Positions 1 through 8,477 of a stretch of 64,000 nucleotides of DNA are shown here, piece by piece. The position numbers were made by a program, and so were the translations under genes. Source of the DNA: an uncultured Eubacteriales bacterium (GTDB taxonomy: Bacteria; Bacillota; Clostridia; Christensenellales; CAG-138); the NCBI GenBank assembly GCA_900540495.1, contig UQGA01000002.1, positions 62,001 through 126,000 of the forward strand, in the 5' to 3' direction. Position 1 is the stretch's first letter. Each line of letters begins with the position of its first letter. The notes below the pieces were generated by a model. The model saw nothing but the letters and a program-made list of their open reading frames with translations. It did not search any database and was not told the origin of the DNA.

Positions 1-2
1 AG

Positions 3-521
3 GAGCTCACCTGGGACGACATCAACGGCCTCAGCTGGAGCGTCATGAACTCTTCTTCCTCGGCCGGCTACATCTATCCGGCGCTCTGGATGCAGGAGCA
101 CTTCGGTAAGGGCATCACCGATCTGGACAACGCCGTCCAGGCGGATTCCTACGGCAGCGCGTTTGCGCGTCTTGCCTCCGGACAGGTGGATGCGCTGATG
201 ACCTATGCGGATGCGCGCCGCGACTATGAGGACAAGTGGACTAGCGAGTATGCCCGCACCGCCTCCATCTGGGAGGAGACGAACGTCATCGGCGTCACGC
301 CGGGCATCTATAACGACACCATCTGCGTCAGTAAGACGGCCGAGAAGATGGACGATGCGCTGAAGGCTGCGCTGCAGCAGGCGTTCATCAACATCGCGGG
401 CACGCCGGAGGGCCAGGAGGTCATCGCCATCTACAGCCACAACGGCTATCAGACGGCCGTCGCCTCCGACTATGACGACGAGCGCGCTGCGCAGGAGCTG
501 ATCCAGAGCCTGAGCAACTGA
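3..521 (+). CDS. Phosphate/phosphonate ABC transporter substrate-binding protein (PhnD-like), 3' part
   Basis: C-terminal 172 residues of a periplasmic-type binding protein; the reading frame is open to the window edge, so the N-terminus and lipoprotein signal lie outside. The visible part (SWSVMNSSSSAGYIYPALW, then a stretch predicting ligand contacts around SGQVDALMTYADARRDY and TPGIYNDTICV) resembles the second lobe of PhnD/PtxB-family proteins, which capture phosphonates, phosphite or related anions outside the membrane. The family call rests mainly on the following phnC-phnE-phnE genes. The ligand cannot be read from the sequence. It is the first visible gene of a + strand operon running to 4573. 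Confidence 0.85.
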   Translation, partial: ELTWDDINGLSWSVMNSSSSAGYIYPALWMQEHFGKGITDLDNAVQADSYGSAFARLASGQVDALMTYADARRDYEDKWTSEYARTASIWEETNVIGVTPGIYNDTICVSKTAEKMDDALKAALQQAFINIAGTPEGQEVIAIYSHNGYQTAVASDYDDERAAQELIQSLSN

Positions 522-625
522 GGACCGGGCAACCGGTTCACACCTGAACCGACCGGTACGCGGGGGGGCAACCTGCGCCCCCGCGTACCGCCATGCCAGA
601 CAAGATCCGTGCGGAGGTTATTTCC

Positions 626-1390
626 ATGATTCGCTTTGACCATGTATCCAAGGTATATCCAAACGGCACCGTAGGGCTCGACGACATCTCGCTGGAGATC
701 GAACAGGGGGAGTTTGTCGGCATCATCGGCCTGTCGGGGGCGGGGAAGTCGACGCTGCTGCGTTCGATCAACCGCATGCACGACGTCACGGGCGGCTCGC
801 TTACGGTGGACGGGCAGGATGTATCCGCTCTGCGCGGCAAACCGCTGCGCCGCTTCCGCCGGAACATCGGCATGATCTTCCAGTCGTTCAACCTCGTGAC
901 GCGCACGACGGTCATTCGCAACGTGCTGATGGCGCGGGTGCCGGACATGCCGTTCTGGCGCGTATTCTTCGGTGCGTTTAAAAAGCAGGATAAGCTGCTT
1001 GCCCTCGAGTGCCTCGACAAGGTGGGCATTCTGGACAAGGCCTATATCCGGGCAGACCAGCTTTCCGGCGGACAGCAGCAGCGCGTAGCGCTGGCGCGCA
1101 CGCTTGCGCAGAACCCGAAGATCATTCTGGCGGATGAGCCGGTGGCTGCGCTCGATCCCGTGACCGCCAAGCAGGTCATGGAGGATTTCGTACGCATCAA
1201 CCGGGATATGAACATCTCCATTCTCATCAACATCCACCATGTGGAGCTGGCGCTGACGTACGCCAACCGGATCATCGGCATCCGGGCAGGGCAGATCGTA
1301 TTCGACGGTCCGTCTGCGGAGGTTACGCAGGACGTGCTCAACGCCATCTATGAGGGGCATATCCCCGAAAGCGGAGGGGATGCGGCATGA
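626..1390 (+). CDS. phnC: Phosphonate-type ABC transporter ATP-binding protein
   Basis: 254-residue ABC ATPase that powers import of the ligand caught by the upstream binding protein. Walker A GLSGAGKS is at residues 35-42; the signature LSGGQQQR and Walker B ILADEP follow, with the switch histidine in NIHHVE. Length and order match PhnC. An in-frame ATG lies 33 bases upstream, but the GGAGG at 613-617 is eight bases from the ATG at 626, so that start is preferred. The 3' end overlaps the next gene by four bases (ATGA), indicating translational coupling. The substrate is inferred from family only. Confidence 0.92.
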   Translation: MIRFDHVSKVYPNGTVGLDDISLEIEQGEFVGIIGLSGAGKSTLLRSINRMHDVTGGSLTVDGQDVSALRGKPLRRFRRNIGMIFQSFNLVTRTTVIRNVLMARVPDMPFWRVFFGAFKKQDKLLALECLDKVGILDKAYIRADQLSGGQQQRVALARTLAQNPKIILADEPVAALDPVTAKQVMEDFVRINRDMNISILINIHHVELALTYANRIIGIRAGQIVFDGPSAEVTQDVLNAIYEGHIPESGGDAA

Positions 1391-2208
1391 GCCTCTACGA
1401 TAAGATTTTCAAACCGAAGCGGATGCAGCTTGCAAACGGCAAGGTCGTTGAGGAGAAGGCCTCGCGCACGCCGCTGGTGCTGCTGCTGTTGCTCGTTGCA
1501 GCGGTGATCTCCGTGCGCGTGACGGGCTTCAGTCTGCAAACGCTGATCCAGCGCGGCAAGGAGTTTTTTGTAATACTCGGCCAGATGTTCCCGCCCAAGG
1601 TGGGGTATCTGTCCAGCATCTGGCAGCCGCTGTTTGACACCATCAAAATGTCGCTGCTTGGCTCGTTCATCGGCAGCGCGCTTGCCATTCCGTTTGCGAT
1701 CATCGCCTCGACCAATATCGTCCACAACCGCGTCTGCATCGCGCTGGTGCGGTTTTTCCTGAGCCTGGTGCGCACGCTGCCGACGCTGGTCACCGCATTG
1801 ATCGCCACCTACATGTTCGGCCTCGGCACCATCGCCGGGACGGTCGCCATCGCGGTGTTCACGTTCGCCTATGTCGGCAAGCAGCTCTATGAACAGATCG
1901 AGACCGTGGATATGGGCGCGTATGAGGCGATGGAGGCGCTTGGCTCCACCAAGGTGCGGGCTTTCCTTTCCGCCATCCTGCCGCAGGTATTGCCGGTCTA
2001 CCTGTCCATCTGCCTGTTCTGCTTTGAAGGGAACGTCCGCTATGCGTCCATCCTGGGCTACGTCGGGGCGGGCGGCCTTGGCTTGATTCTGAACGAGAAG
2101 ATTGGCTGGCGGGATTATGCCAGCGTCGGCATGATCCTCATCGTGCTGTTCGTCACCGTACTGCTGATCGAGTCGATCAGCCAGTATATCCGCCGCAGGC
2201 TTTCGTAG
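1387..2208 (+). CDS. phnE: Phosphonate-type ABC transporter permease, first copy
   Basis: 273-residue inner-membrane permease. After a short cytoplasmic N-terminus come about six hydrophobic segments, starting at TPLVLLLLLVAAVI. The transporter coupling (EAA) loop is visible as EAMEALGSTKVRAFLSAILPQ, followed by the conserved glycine-rich GYVGAGGLGLIL typical of PhnE. It overlaps phnC by four bases and precedes a second permease gene, so the two PhnE proteins probably form a heterodimeric channel. Confidence 0.9.
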   Translation: MSLYDKIFKPKRMQLANGKVVEEKASRTPLVLLLLLVAAVISVRVTGFSLQTLIQRGKEFFVILGQMFPPKVGYLSSIWQPLFDTIKMSLLGSFIGSALAIPFAIIASTNIVHNRVCIALVRFFLSLVRTLPTLVTALIATYMFGLGTIAGTVAIAVFTFAYVGKQLYEQIETVDMGAYEAMEALGSTKVRAFLSAILPQVLPVYLSICLFCFEGNVRYASILGYVGAGGLGLILNEKIGWRDYASVGMILIVLFVTVLLIESISQYIRRRLS

Positions 2209-2223
2209 CAGGGGGAACGCGCC

Positions 2224-3033
2224 ATGAAACAAACCGTTATCGAAAAATACGAGCACGCGCCCAAGACCTGGTACGTCAAGATCCTCATTGCGCTCATCGC
2301 GGCGGCCCTGATCGCGTGGTCGTCCTCCACGCTGGAGGGCGGCGCCACGGGCGGCGACGGCTGGAGCATCGCCGGGCGCATCTTCTCCGGCATTTTCCAT
2401 CCGGATACGGACCTGCTGTTCGACCTTGGCAAATCGGGCGTGGCCTACCTGCTGCTCGAAACGATGTGTATCGCATTTCTCGGCACGATCGTCGGCGCGG
2501 TGTTTTCCATCCCGCTTTCGTTCCTGTCGGCGACGAACCTCGTGCCCAAACCCATCGCCGTCGTGGTGCATACGGTCATCATGGCCATCCGCACCATTCC
2601 GCCGTTCGTCTACGGCCTCATGTTCATCCGCGTGACCGGACCGGGCGCGTTCGCGGGCCTCATGACCATGTCGGTCTGTTCCATCGGCATGGTATCGAAA
2701 ATGTTTACCGAGTGCATCGAAGGTCTCGACAAGCGCATTCTGGAATCGCTCGACGCGGCAGGCTGCAACACCTTCCAGAAGATCCGTTACGGCATTTTGC
2801 CCCAGCTGTTCCCCGACTTCATGTCCACGGTGATCTACCGCTTTGACATGAATCTGCGCGACGCGACCGTGCTGGGCCTTGTGGGCGCGGGCGGTATCGG
2901 CGCGCCGCTCATCTTTGCGATGAGCTCCTACCGCTGGAACGAGGTGGGCGCGATCCTTGCCGGGCTGATTGTGCTCATCTTCATCATCGAGATCATCTCC
3001 ACCAAGATTCGGGTGAAGCTCGCGCGGGGGTGA
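2224..3033 (+). CDS. phnE: Phosphonate-type ABC transporter permease, second copy
   Basis: 269-residue permease paralogous to the preceding gene. It shows an EAA-like coupling loop (ESLDAAGCNTFQKIRYGILPQ) and the same glycine-rich tail motif (LGLVGAGGIGAPL), with about six membrane segments. It starts 15 bases after phnE1 behind a GGGGGAA ribosome site. Two PhnE genes in tandem are common in Firmicutes phosphonate-type importers. It is followed after seven bases by a phosphoesterase gene, which suggests the imported compound is a phosphate ester or that released phosphate is scavenged. Confidence 0.9.
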   Translation: MKQTVIEKYEHAPKTWYVKILIALIAAALIAWSSSTLEGGATGGDGWSIAGRIFSGIFHPDTDLLFDLGKSGVAYLLLETMCIAFLGTIVGAVFSIPLSFLSATNLVPKPIAVVVHTVIMAIRTIPPFVYGLMFIRVTGPGAFAGLMTMSVCSIGMVSKMFTECIEGLDKRILESLDAAGCNTFQKIRYGILPQLFPDFMSTVIYRFDMNLRDATVLGLVGAGGIGAPLIFAMSSYRWNEVGAILAGLIVLIFIIEIISTKIRVKLARG

Positions 3034-3040
3034 CCTGTCC

Positions 3041-4573
3041 ATGCCGGAAAAGACCCTTACCATCTGTTATACGACCGACCTGCACGGGCACTTCTATCCC
3101 ACCACCTATGGCGACAAGGCGGAAGCGCCGATCGGGCTCTTTCGCTGCGTGCCCCGGTTCGACCGGGGGGAGAACGTGCTGATCATCGACGGCGGCGATA
3201 CGCTGCAGGGTTCTCCGTTCGCCACCTACTGCCAGAAGGAACTGCATGCGCCGGATACGGTCGCGGAGATCATGAACCTGTGCGGCTATGATATCGTGAC
3301 GCTGGGGAACCACGACTTCAACTATGGCATGCCGTACCTGGACGCCTATCTGGCGCACGGTCGCTTCGCCTGCGTGTGCGAAAACCTGCACGACGGGGCG
3401 GGCGGGCCGCGATACCCCTATCTGATCCGGACGATGCCCAACGGCCTGCGCGTCGGGGTTGTCGGCGTCGTAACGGACTATGTCAACGTCTGGGAAAAGC
3501 CGGAGAATCTTTCCGGCGTGCGCATCACGGACCCGTTTGCAGCGGCGCGCGAGGCGCTCGAAGCCATGCGCGGGCAGGCCGACCTCACGGTCTGCATCTA
3601 CCATGGCGGCTTTGAGCGCGACCTTGACACGGGGCGGCTGCTGTCCGGGAGCGGCGAGAACATCGCCTACCGGCTCTGCCGGGAGCTGGATTTTGACCTG
3701 TTGCTGACCGGCCACCAACACCTTTCGCTGCCGGGCCGCATGCTCCACGGGACCTATACGCTGCAAGGCGCTGCCAATGGGATTGAGTTTCATCGCATCA
3801 CCGTCGCAGTGGGAGAGGATGGCGGCAAGCGTATCTCCTCCGAGCGAATCGCTGCGAGCGCGCCGGCGGATGTCGCGCTGCAGATGACGTTTTCCGATGT
3901 GGAGTCAGCGGTGCAGGCCTGGCTGGATGAAAGCGTGGGCAGCCTGCCCCACGCGCTTCGGCGCGCGCCGCATCTGGAGATGGCCGCGCATGGCAGCGAT
4001 ATTGCGCGGCTGTTTCTCGACGTGCAGATGGAGGCGACCGGCGCGCAGATCTCTGCCGTCAGCCTGGCCAACGACGTGTTGGGATTTGCCAGCTCTGTGA
4101 CGAGGCGGGATATCCTGGCAAGCTATCCCTATTCCAATACGCTCGTGGTGCTCGAGATCACGGGGGCGAAGCTTCGCGCCGCGTTGGAACGCTCGGCGGC
4201 CTATTTTGCGCTGGACGCATCCGGCGCGCTGACCGTTTCGGAGGCGTTCCTGCTGCCGAAGGTCGAGCACTACAACTATGATTATTACGGCGGGATTGCA
4301 TACCGGTTTGACGTATCGCGCCCGGTGGGGGAGCGCGTCGTATTCCTGCAATACGAGGGGCGCGATGTGCGTCCGGACGAGCGCTTTTCCATCTGCGTGA
4401 GCAATTATCGCGCCAGCGGCGCCGGCGGTTATGACATGTACCCCGGCTGTCGCGTGCTGCGCGAGGTGCAGCAGGACATGTCGGACCTGATCCTGGACTA
4501 CTTCGAACGCGGCCTGCAGCAGACGCTGTTTTCGCGGATGCCGTTCCGGTTTGAGGTAACGGGTGGTCGCTGA
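3041..4573 (+). CDS. 5'-nucleotidase/UshA-family metallophosphoesterase, probably cytoplasmic
   Basis: 510-residue two-domain protein. The N-terminal calcineurin-like metal centre is complete: D-x-H at residues 13-15 (TTDLHG), GGDTLQG, GNHDFN and GHQH. The C-terminal 5'-nucleotidase domain carries the substrate pocket motifs NYDYYGG and NYRASGAGGY. Family members hydrolyse nucleoside monophosphates, UDP-sugars or cyclic nucleotides. Unlike classical UshA and surface nucleotidases there is no signal peptide; the protein starts directly with the first beta strand (MPEKTLTICYTTD). It sits seven bases after phnE2 and is surely in the same operon, so it probably acts inside the cell on an imported organophosphate. 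The substrate is unknown. Confidence 0.85.
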   Translation: MPEKTLTICYTTDLHGHFYPTTYGDKAEAPIGLFRCVPRFDRGENVLIIDGGDTLQGSPFATYCQKELHAPDTVAEIMNLCGYDIVTLGNHDFNYGMPYLDAYLAHGRFACVCENLHDGAGGPRYPYLIRTMPNGLRVGVVGVVTDYVNVWEKPENLSGVRITDPFAAAREALEAMRGQADLTVCIYHGGFERDLDTGRLLSGSGENIAYRLCRELDFDLLLTGHQHLSLPGRMLHGTYTLQGAANGIEFHRITVAVGEDGGKRISSERIAASAPADVALQMTFSDVESAVQAWLDESVGSLPHALRRAPHLEMAAHGSDIARLFLDVQMEATGAQISAVSLANDVLGFASSVTRRDILASYPYSNTLVVLEITGAKLRAALERSAAYFALDASGALTVSEAFLLPKVEHYNYDYYGGIAYRFDVSRPVGERVVFLQYEGRDVRPDERFSICVSNYRASGAGGYDMYPGCRVLREVQQDMSDLILDYFERGLQQTLFSRMPFRFEVTGGR

Positions 4574-4773
4574 GACGCGCTGCATCCCCTGTGCTTGCCC
4601 GGCGGCCTGGCCGCCAGCGGCGACGGTGGGCCGGAGAACCGCATATCCGGCGCCCGCATCGTCGTTTTGCGCCAGTGCAGATGGGGGACCCCGGCCGCGC
4701 GCCGGGGGATACCGCCGGGCAGGGTTTCCTTTCCCATGCGCCCCGGGGCGGGCCATCCTGCGCCCCGGGAAAA

Positions 4774-4803
4774 GCGGCCCGCCGGCGATTGCCGGCGGGC
4801 CGC
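4774..4803. terminator. Strong bidirectional hairpin between convergent operons
   Basis: Perfect 13-base-pair inverted repeat (GCGGCCCGCCGGC, loop GATT) in the gap between the phn-type operon and the convergent sugar operon. A second hairpin, GGGGCG/CGCCCC, lies just before it at 4745-4766. T-runs are weak on both sides, so termination efficiency is inferred. The rest of the 279-base gap shows no gene. Confidence 0.6.
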
Positions 4804-4852
4804 TTACTGCCTGTTTATAAGCCGCGCAGGAACTCAGCGGGCGGCCTGCGCC

Positions 4853-5968
4853 TCATGTGCCACCAGTTCCCCTCTCATGTGCCGCAAGTTCTCCCTCGCG
4901 TGCCGCAATTTCCTCCATGCGCGCCCATTTTTTCTCCATATCTTCGACAAGCCGCAGTTGCGTGCGGGCGCGGTCAAGGTTCTGCCCCGGGCGCGAGGTG
5001 TGGAAATACGTATCCCCCTGCAGATAGTCCGTCAGGAAGCGCACGCCGCACTCGAGCGTCATGATCTTGGCGCCGAGCGGCAGCAGGTTCTTTTCGGCCT
5101 CCGTCAGCGCGTTGCCGCAGGCGGACAGATAGCCGCGGACATAGGTTTCAAACAGCGGGAGGCTCAGCTCCACGCGCGACAGATCCCGCTCGTCCTCGGC
5201 GGCCGTGGAGGCGCCGAAGCGGATGGAGTCGCCAAAGTCATACAGCGACAGCCCGGCCATGACGGTATCCAGGTCGATCACGCAGAGGGGCCTGCGGGTA
5301 TCGAGATCGAGCATGACGTTGTTGAGCTTGGTGTCGTTGTGCGTCACGCGCAGCGGGAGCGCGCCGCTCTCCATCATCCGATGCAGCGTGCCGCCGGTTT
5401 CTTCGCGCGCGAGGAATCCGTCCAGCTCCGCCTGAACGTCGGCAACCCGCCCGCAGACGTCCGCGTCTACGGCGGCCTTCAGGTTTTCGTAACGGTTGAC
5501 GGTGTTGTGGAAGTTCGGGATGACCGGATACAGCCGCTCCGCCGGGAAATCCGCCAGCAGATTTTGAAATTCGCCAAAGGCGACGGCGCTCTGGTAAAAG
5601 TCTTCCGGCGTTTCCGCCGCCTGCAGGCAAACGCCGTCCAGGACGAAATCGTACATGCGCCAGCAGCCGCCGTCCTCCAGGGTGAGGTAGGGCCGCCCGT
5701 CGCGCGTGGGTACGAGCCGAAGGGCATGGCGCGGATCGGCAGCCTTTTTCTGCAGATGCTCCGTCACCGCGACGATGTTTTGCATCAGTTCATCCGGATG
5801 CCGGAAGATATCCGTATTGATCCGCTGCAATATGTACAGCCGGCCGGCATCGGTCGCCACCAGAAGCGTCGTGTTGATGTGCCCGGCGCCGTATCCGCCG
5901 CAGAGCACGGCGTTGCCGCGTGTGGCAAAGCGGGAAGCGACGGCAAGGCCGTCTACGGTCGTTTTCAT
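4853..5968 (-). CDS. nahK: N-acetylhexosamine 1-kinase-like phosphotransferase
   Basis: 371-residue kinase of the aminoglycoside phosphotransferase (APH) fold. It should phosphorylate GlcNAc or GalNAc at C1, the partner step to lacto-N-biose phosphorolysis in the bifidobacterial lnp pathway. The catalytic loop THNDTKLNNV (H210, D212) and metal-binding DLDT (around 232-235) are intact, and YILQRIN near residue 46 fits NahK-type proteins. The ATG at 5968 has GGAGGATCAC directly upstream; longer in-frame starts lack support. It is the last gene of the minus-strand operon, 89 bases after the GH112 gene. Related APH-fold sugar kinases are possible, but the context strongly favours NahK. Confidence 0.85.
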   Translation of the reverse strand: MKTTVDGLAVASRFATRGNAVLCGGYGAGHINTTLLVATDAGRLYILQRINTDIFRHPDELMQNIVAVTEHLQKKAADPRHALRLVPTRDGRPYLTLEDGGCWRMYDFVLDGVCLQAAETPEDFYQSAVAFGEFQNLLADFPAERLYPVIPNFHNTVNRYENLKAAVDADVCGRVADVQAELDGFLAREETGGTLHRMMESGALPLRVTHNDTKLNNVMLDLDTRRPLCVIDLDTVMAGLSLYDFGDSIRFGASTAAEDERDLSRVELSLPLFETYVRGYLSACGNALTEAEKNLLPLGAKIMTLECGVRFLTDYLQGDTYFHTSRPGQNLDRARTQLRLVEDMEKKWARMEEIAAREGELAAHERGTGGT

Positions 5969-5992
5969 GTGTGATCCTCCCATACGGAAATT

Positions 5993-6027
5993 GCGGCGCC
6001 GACCGCCGGGGGGCGGGGAGGCGCCGC
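5993..6027 (-). promoter_or_regulatory. Intercistronic stem-loop between the phosphorylase and kinase genes
   Basis: Eight-base-pair arms GCGGCGCC/GGCGCCGC enclose a second GC-rich stem. There is no T-run, so it is more likely an RNA-processing or stability element than a terminator. Confidence 0.4.
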
Positions 6028-6057
6028 GATGGTTGCGCGCCCGTGCGCGTGCCGCCG

Positions 6058-8232
6058 TCAGGCGTCGATGGAAAACCAGCGAAGCTCGCCCGGTGCGAGC
6101 GACAGCGCAAAGGATTTGCCGTCCGGGCAGAAAACGGTTGTCTCCTGCGGCAGGTCGGTGTTGTTGACGGCGCAGAACCGGCCGTTGCGCACGTAAGCGT
6201 TTACCTCGACGGCCGGGTTGGAGCTGAACCAGTTGCGCAGCTCGTCCTCGCTGCCGGCCGCCCAAAGGATGGCGCGGTGCAGGATGCGGCTGTTTTCGTC
6301 GCTGTATGGCAGCCCGGTAAGATAGACCGACCGGCCGTGGCCGAAGGCGTTGGCCGCCATCAGCACATTGCGCCCGTCCTTTGCCAGCACCTGTGCGCCG
6401 GGCAGGGCGTAGATGCCGCGCTTGAGCGGGCCGAAGTCCGGCGTGCCGGCACAGTCGGCGAGAATGAAGTGGTTCGGCACGACGTCCCAGTTGTACTTGT
6501 CGTAACCGAGGGTAAAGCCGGTTTCCTTTTCCACGCCCAGCACCTGTGCAAGCTGGAGGATATGGCCCTGATAGGCATGCCCGCTCGGCTCCCCGACGCC
6601 GATCAGCCCGCCGCCGCGAGATACGAACCCGCGCACGGCCGCGCTGATGCGGGGATTCTCCCAGAGCACGCCGCCGGTGTGCGCGGTGTCGCCGTCGCCG
6701 ACCAGCAGCAGTACATCCACATCCGCAAGGGCGTCCGGGTTTTGCAGCAGGTCGTCAAAGCTCAGGAAGCGCACGTCGAACGGCGCGCCGGAGAGCGCCT
6801 CGATCACGCCCGCATAGCTGTAATTCTCCGGATGGTAGATCGCGTGATGGACCATGTGGCAGCCCCACGAACGTTGCCTGCCCCAGCAGTTGAGCACGGC
6901 GACCGTCTTGGCGCAGTACGGTTCGGCCCCCTCCATGTTCGCATAGAGTTCGCGGAACTCGTCGCAGATGTTTTTGACGCAGTCTACAAAGCCGGGGAAC
7001 TGCACCGCCAGCTTCAGGTATCCGCCGTACCCGATGCGGTCGATGGGCTTGCGCAGGATCGCACGGCGCGCGGTCAGCCAGTTGCGGCGCGCCTCACCGA
7101 CCGGATCGCCGCCCTCATGGAAGGTATCCGGGAAGAAGTACGGCAAAAACCGCCCCTCCGTGTAGGAAACGCCCTGAATATCCGAGATCAGGCGCAGCGT
7201 GCTGCCGTTGCCTACGGAGCCGACAACGCCGTCGAGCCCGATGGTGGAAAATTCCGGCAGGTATGGCTCCGTGCCGATCCAGTGGTCGCCGAGGAACATC
7301 AGCGCCTCCTTGCCGAGCTCGTGCGTGATGTCCACCATTTCCCGGGCGAGTTTGGCGACTTCGCGGCGCTGAAAGGCCATGAAGTCGAGGTATTCCCGGC
7401 TGGGCACCCGGTACTGGTTGTTGTAATAGCCCTGGTCGATGATGTATTCCGGACGGAAGCGATAACCGACCTCGCGCTCAAACCGCTCGAGGATGTAGGG
7501 CGAAACGGACGCGGAATAGCCGTACCAGTCCACATATTTTTCCCGCCGCAGCTCGTCGAAGATCAGCGTGAACTGGTGGAAGAACGTGGTATACCGGATC
7601 ACATCCACGTATGGGTGCTCGCGGATGTATCGCCGCAGCCGCTCCAGGGAGTAGGCGTGCGTCTTGGGCTGGCGCACGTCGAAGGTCATCTGGTGTTCAA
7701 AGTCCTTCCAATCGTTGGTGACCGCGTTATACATGTGCACCGGGTCCCAGATCAGGTAGGCGAGGAAGCTCACCGTATACTCGTGATATGCCTGCGGCTG
7801 CGGGATGACGACCGCGCCGGCGGCCTCGTCAAAGACCCATTCCGCCGGCGCAAGCGGGCGGTTTGCGGTGCGGTCCATGACCTCCCACCAGCGGCGGATA
7901 TCGTCGCGGGCGTTGATCTGCAGCAGCTCCTCCGATATCCCCTGCATGAGCGGGATGGACAGGGCGCCCTCGCCGGCCGTGTGGAATCCGGTCATGATAT
8001 AGCACTGCTGCACCTCGTCCGGGTTCGCCTTGGCCCAGGCGTTATCCTTGCGGGTCGTATAGTAGGTGGAGTAGATCTTGGCGCCCACCTGCTTGAGACC
8101 GTCGGGGAATTCCGTTCCATCGCAGTCGCGGATGGCGTCCGCCCCCCAGAGCTCCTTGACCGCAAGGGTCTCCTGCACCATGTCGAGGTCGGTCGGGATG
8201 GTGACGCGTCCGGTCCGTTTGCTATCGTTCAT
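6058..8232 (-). CDS. lnpA: 1,3-beta-galactosyl-N-acetylhexosamine phosphorylase (GH112)
   Basis: 724-residue cytoplasmic enzyme that splits galacto-N-biose and/or lacto-N-biose with phosphate to galactose 1-phosphate and GalNAc or GlcNAc. The N-terminus (RVTIPTDLDMVQETL, WGADAIRDCDGTEFP) is a hallmark of GH112, full length matches the family, and D316 in GDHWIGTEP lies where the general acid (Asp313 in Bifidobacterium longum) is expected. A glutamine-amidotransferase-like middle domain and a C-terminal beta domain follow. The start is supported by GAGGAG eleven bases upstream. It is co-transcribed with an ABC sugar importer and a hexosamine kinase, which fits growth on mucin or milk glycans. 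Preference between galacto- and lacto-N-biose cannot be read here. Confidence 0.95.
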   Translation of the reverse strand: MNDSKRTGRVTIPTDLDMVQETLAVKELWGADAIRDCDGTEFPDGLKQVGAKIYSTYYTTRKDNAWAKANPDEVQQCYIMTGFHTAGEGALSIPLMQGISEELLQINARDDIRRWWEVMDRTANRPLAPAEWVFDEAAGAVVIPQPQAYHEYTVSFLAYLIWDPVHMYNAVTNDWKDFEHQMTFDVRQPKTHAYSLERLRRYIREHPYVDVIRYTTFFHQFTLIFDELRREKYVDWYGYSASVSPYILERFEREVGYRFRPEYIIDQGYYNNQYRVPSREYLDFMAFQRREVAKLAREMVDITHELGKEALMFLGDHWIGTEPYLPEFSTIGLDGVVGSVGNGSTLRLISDIQGVSYTEGRFLPYFFPDTFHEGGDPVGEARRNWLTARRAILRKPIDRIGYGGYLKLAVQFPGFVDCVKNICDEFRELYANMEGAEPYCAKTVAVLNCWGRQRSWGCHMVHHAIYHPENYSYAGVIEALSGAPFDVRFLSFDDLLQNPDALADVDVLLLVGDGDTAHTGGVLWENPRISAAVRGFVSRGGGLIGVGEPSGHAYQGHILQLAQVLGVEKETGFTLGYDKYNWDVVPNHFILADCAGTPDFGPLKRGIYALPGAQVLAKDGRNVLMAANAFGHGRSVYLTGLPYSDENSRILHRAILWAAGSEDELRNWFSSNPAVEVNAYVRNGRFCAVNNTDLPQETTVFCPDGKSFALSLAPGELRWFSIDA

Positions 8233-8248
8233 CTGCCTGCTCCTCGGT

Positions 8249-8467
8249 TCATTTTCTGCGCCGCTGCACGCGCGGCGACGGGTCCTCGAACGCCTTGTTG
8301 TAGACCAGCAGCGCCGAGAGCAGCAGCACCAGCCCCACGAGCATGATCAGCAGCCCGCTCAGCTTGCCGGTCATGGCCCAACCCACGCATACGAGCGCCA
8401 GCCCCGCCGCAAAGAACACCAGGATCAGCGTCAGGCGCAATGCCTTATGGTCTTTCCAGAATTGCAT
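8249..8467 (-). CDS. Small two-helix membrane protein of the sugar operon
   Basis: 72 residues with two hydrophobic segments (around residues 10-27 and 34-54) and a basic tail (VQRRRK). Small proteins of this kind sit beside carbohydrate ABC genes in many Clostridia; it resembles the DUF6903 type, but I cannot confirm this. The ATG at 8467 has AAGGTGA at good spacing; a GTG nine bases upstream is also possible. It lies between the permease and phosphorylase genes with gaps under 20 bases. Function unknown. Confidence 0.7.
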   Translation of the reverse strand: MQFWKDHKALRLTLILVFFAAGLALVCVGWAMTGKLSGLLIMLVGLVLLLSALLVYNKAFEDPSPRVQRRRK

Positions 8468-8477
8468 CTTGCTCACC

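Noticed and set aside
1348..3063. 571-codon antisense frame over the two phnE genes
   Set aside because: Long antisense frames are expected opposite G+C-rich genes; composition is His/Arg/Asp-rich with no motif, and phnE is certain. The same applies to similar long frames opposite gsIII, feoB, rpl and sugar-operon genes.
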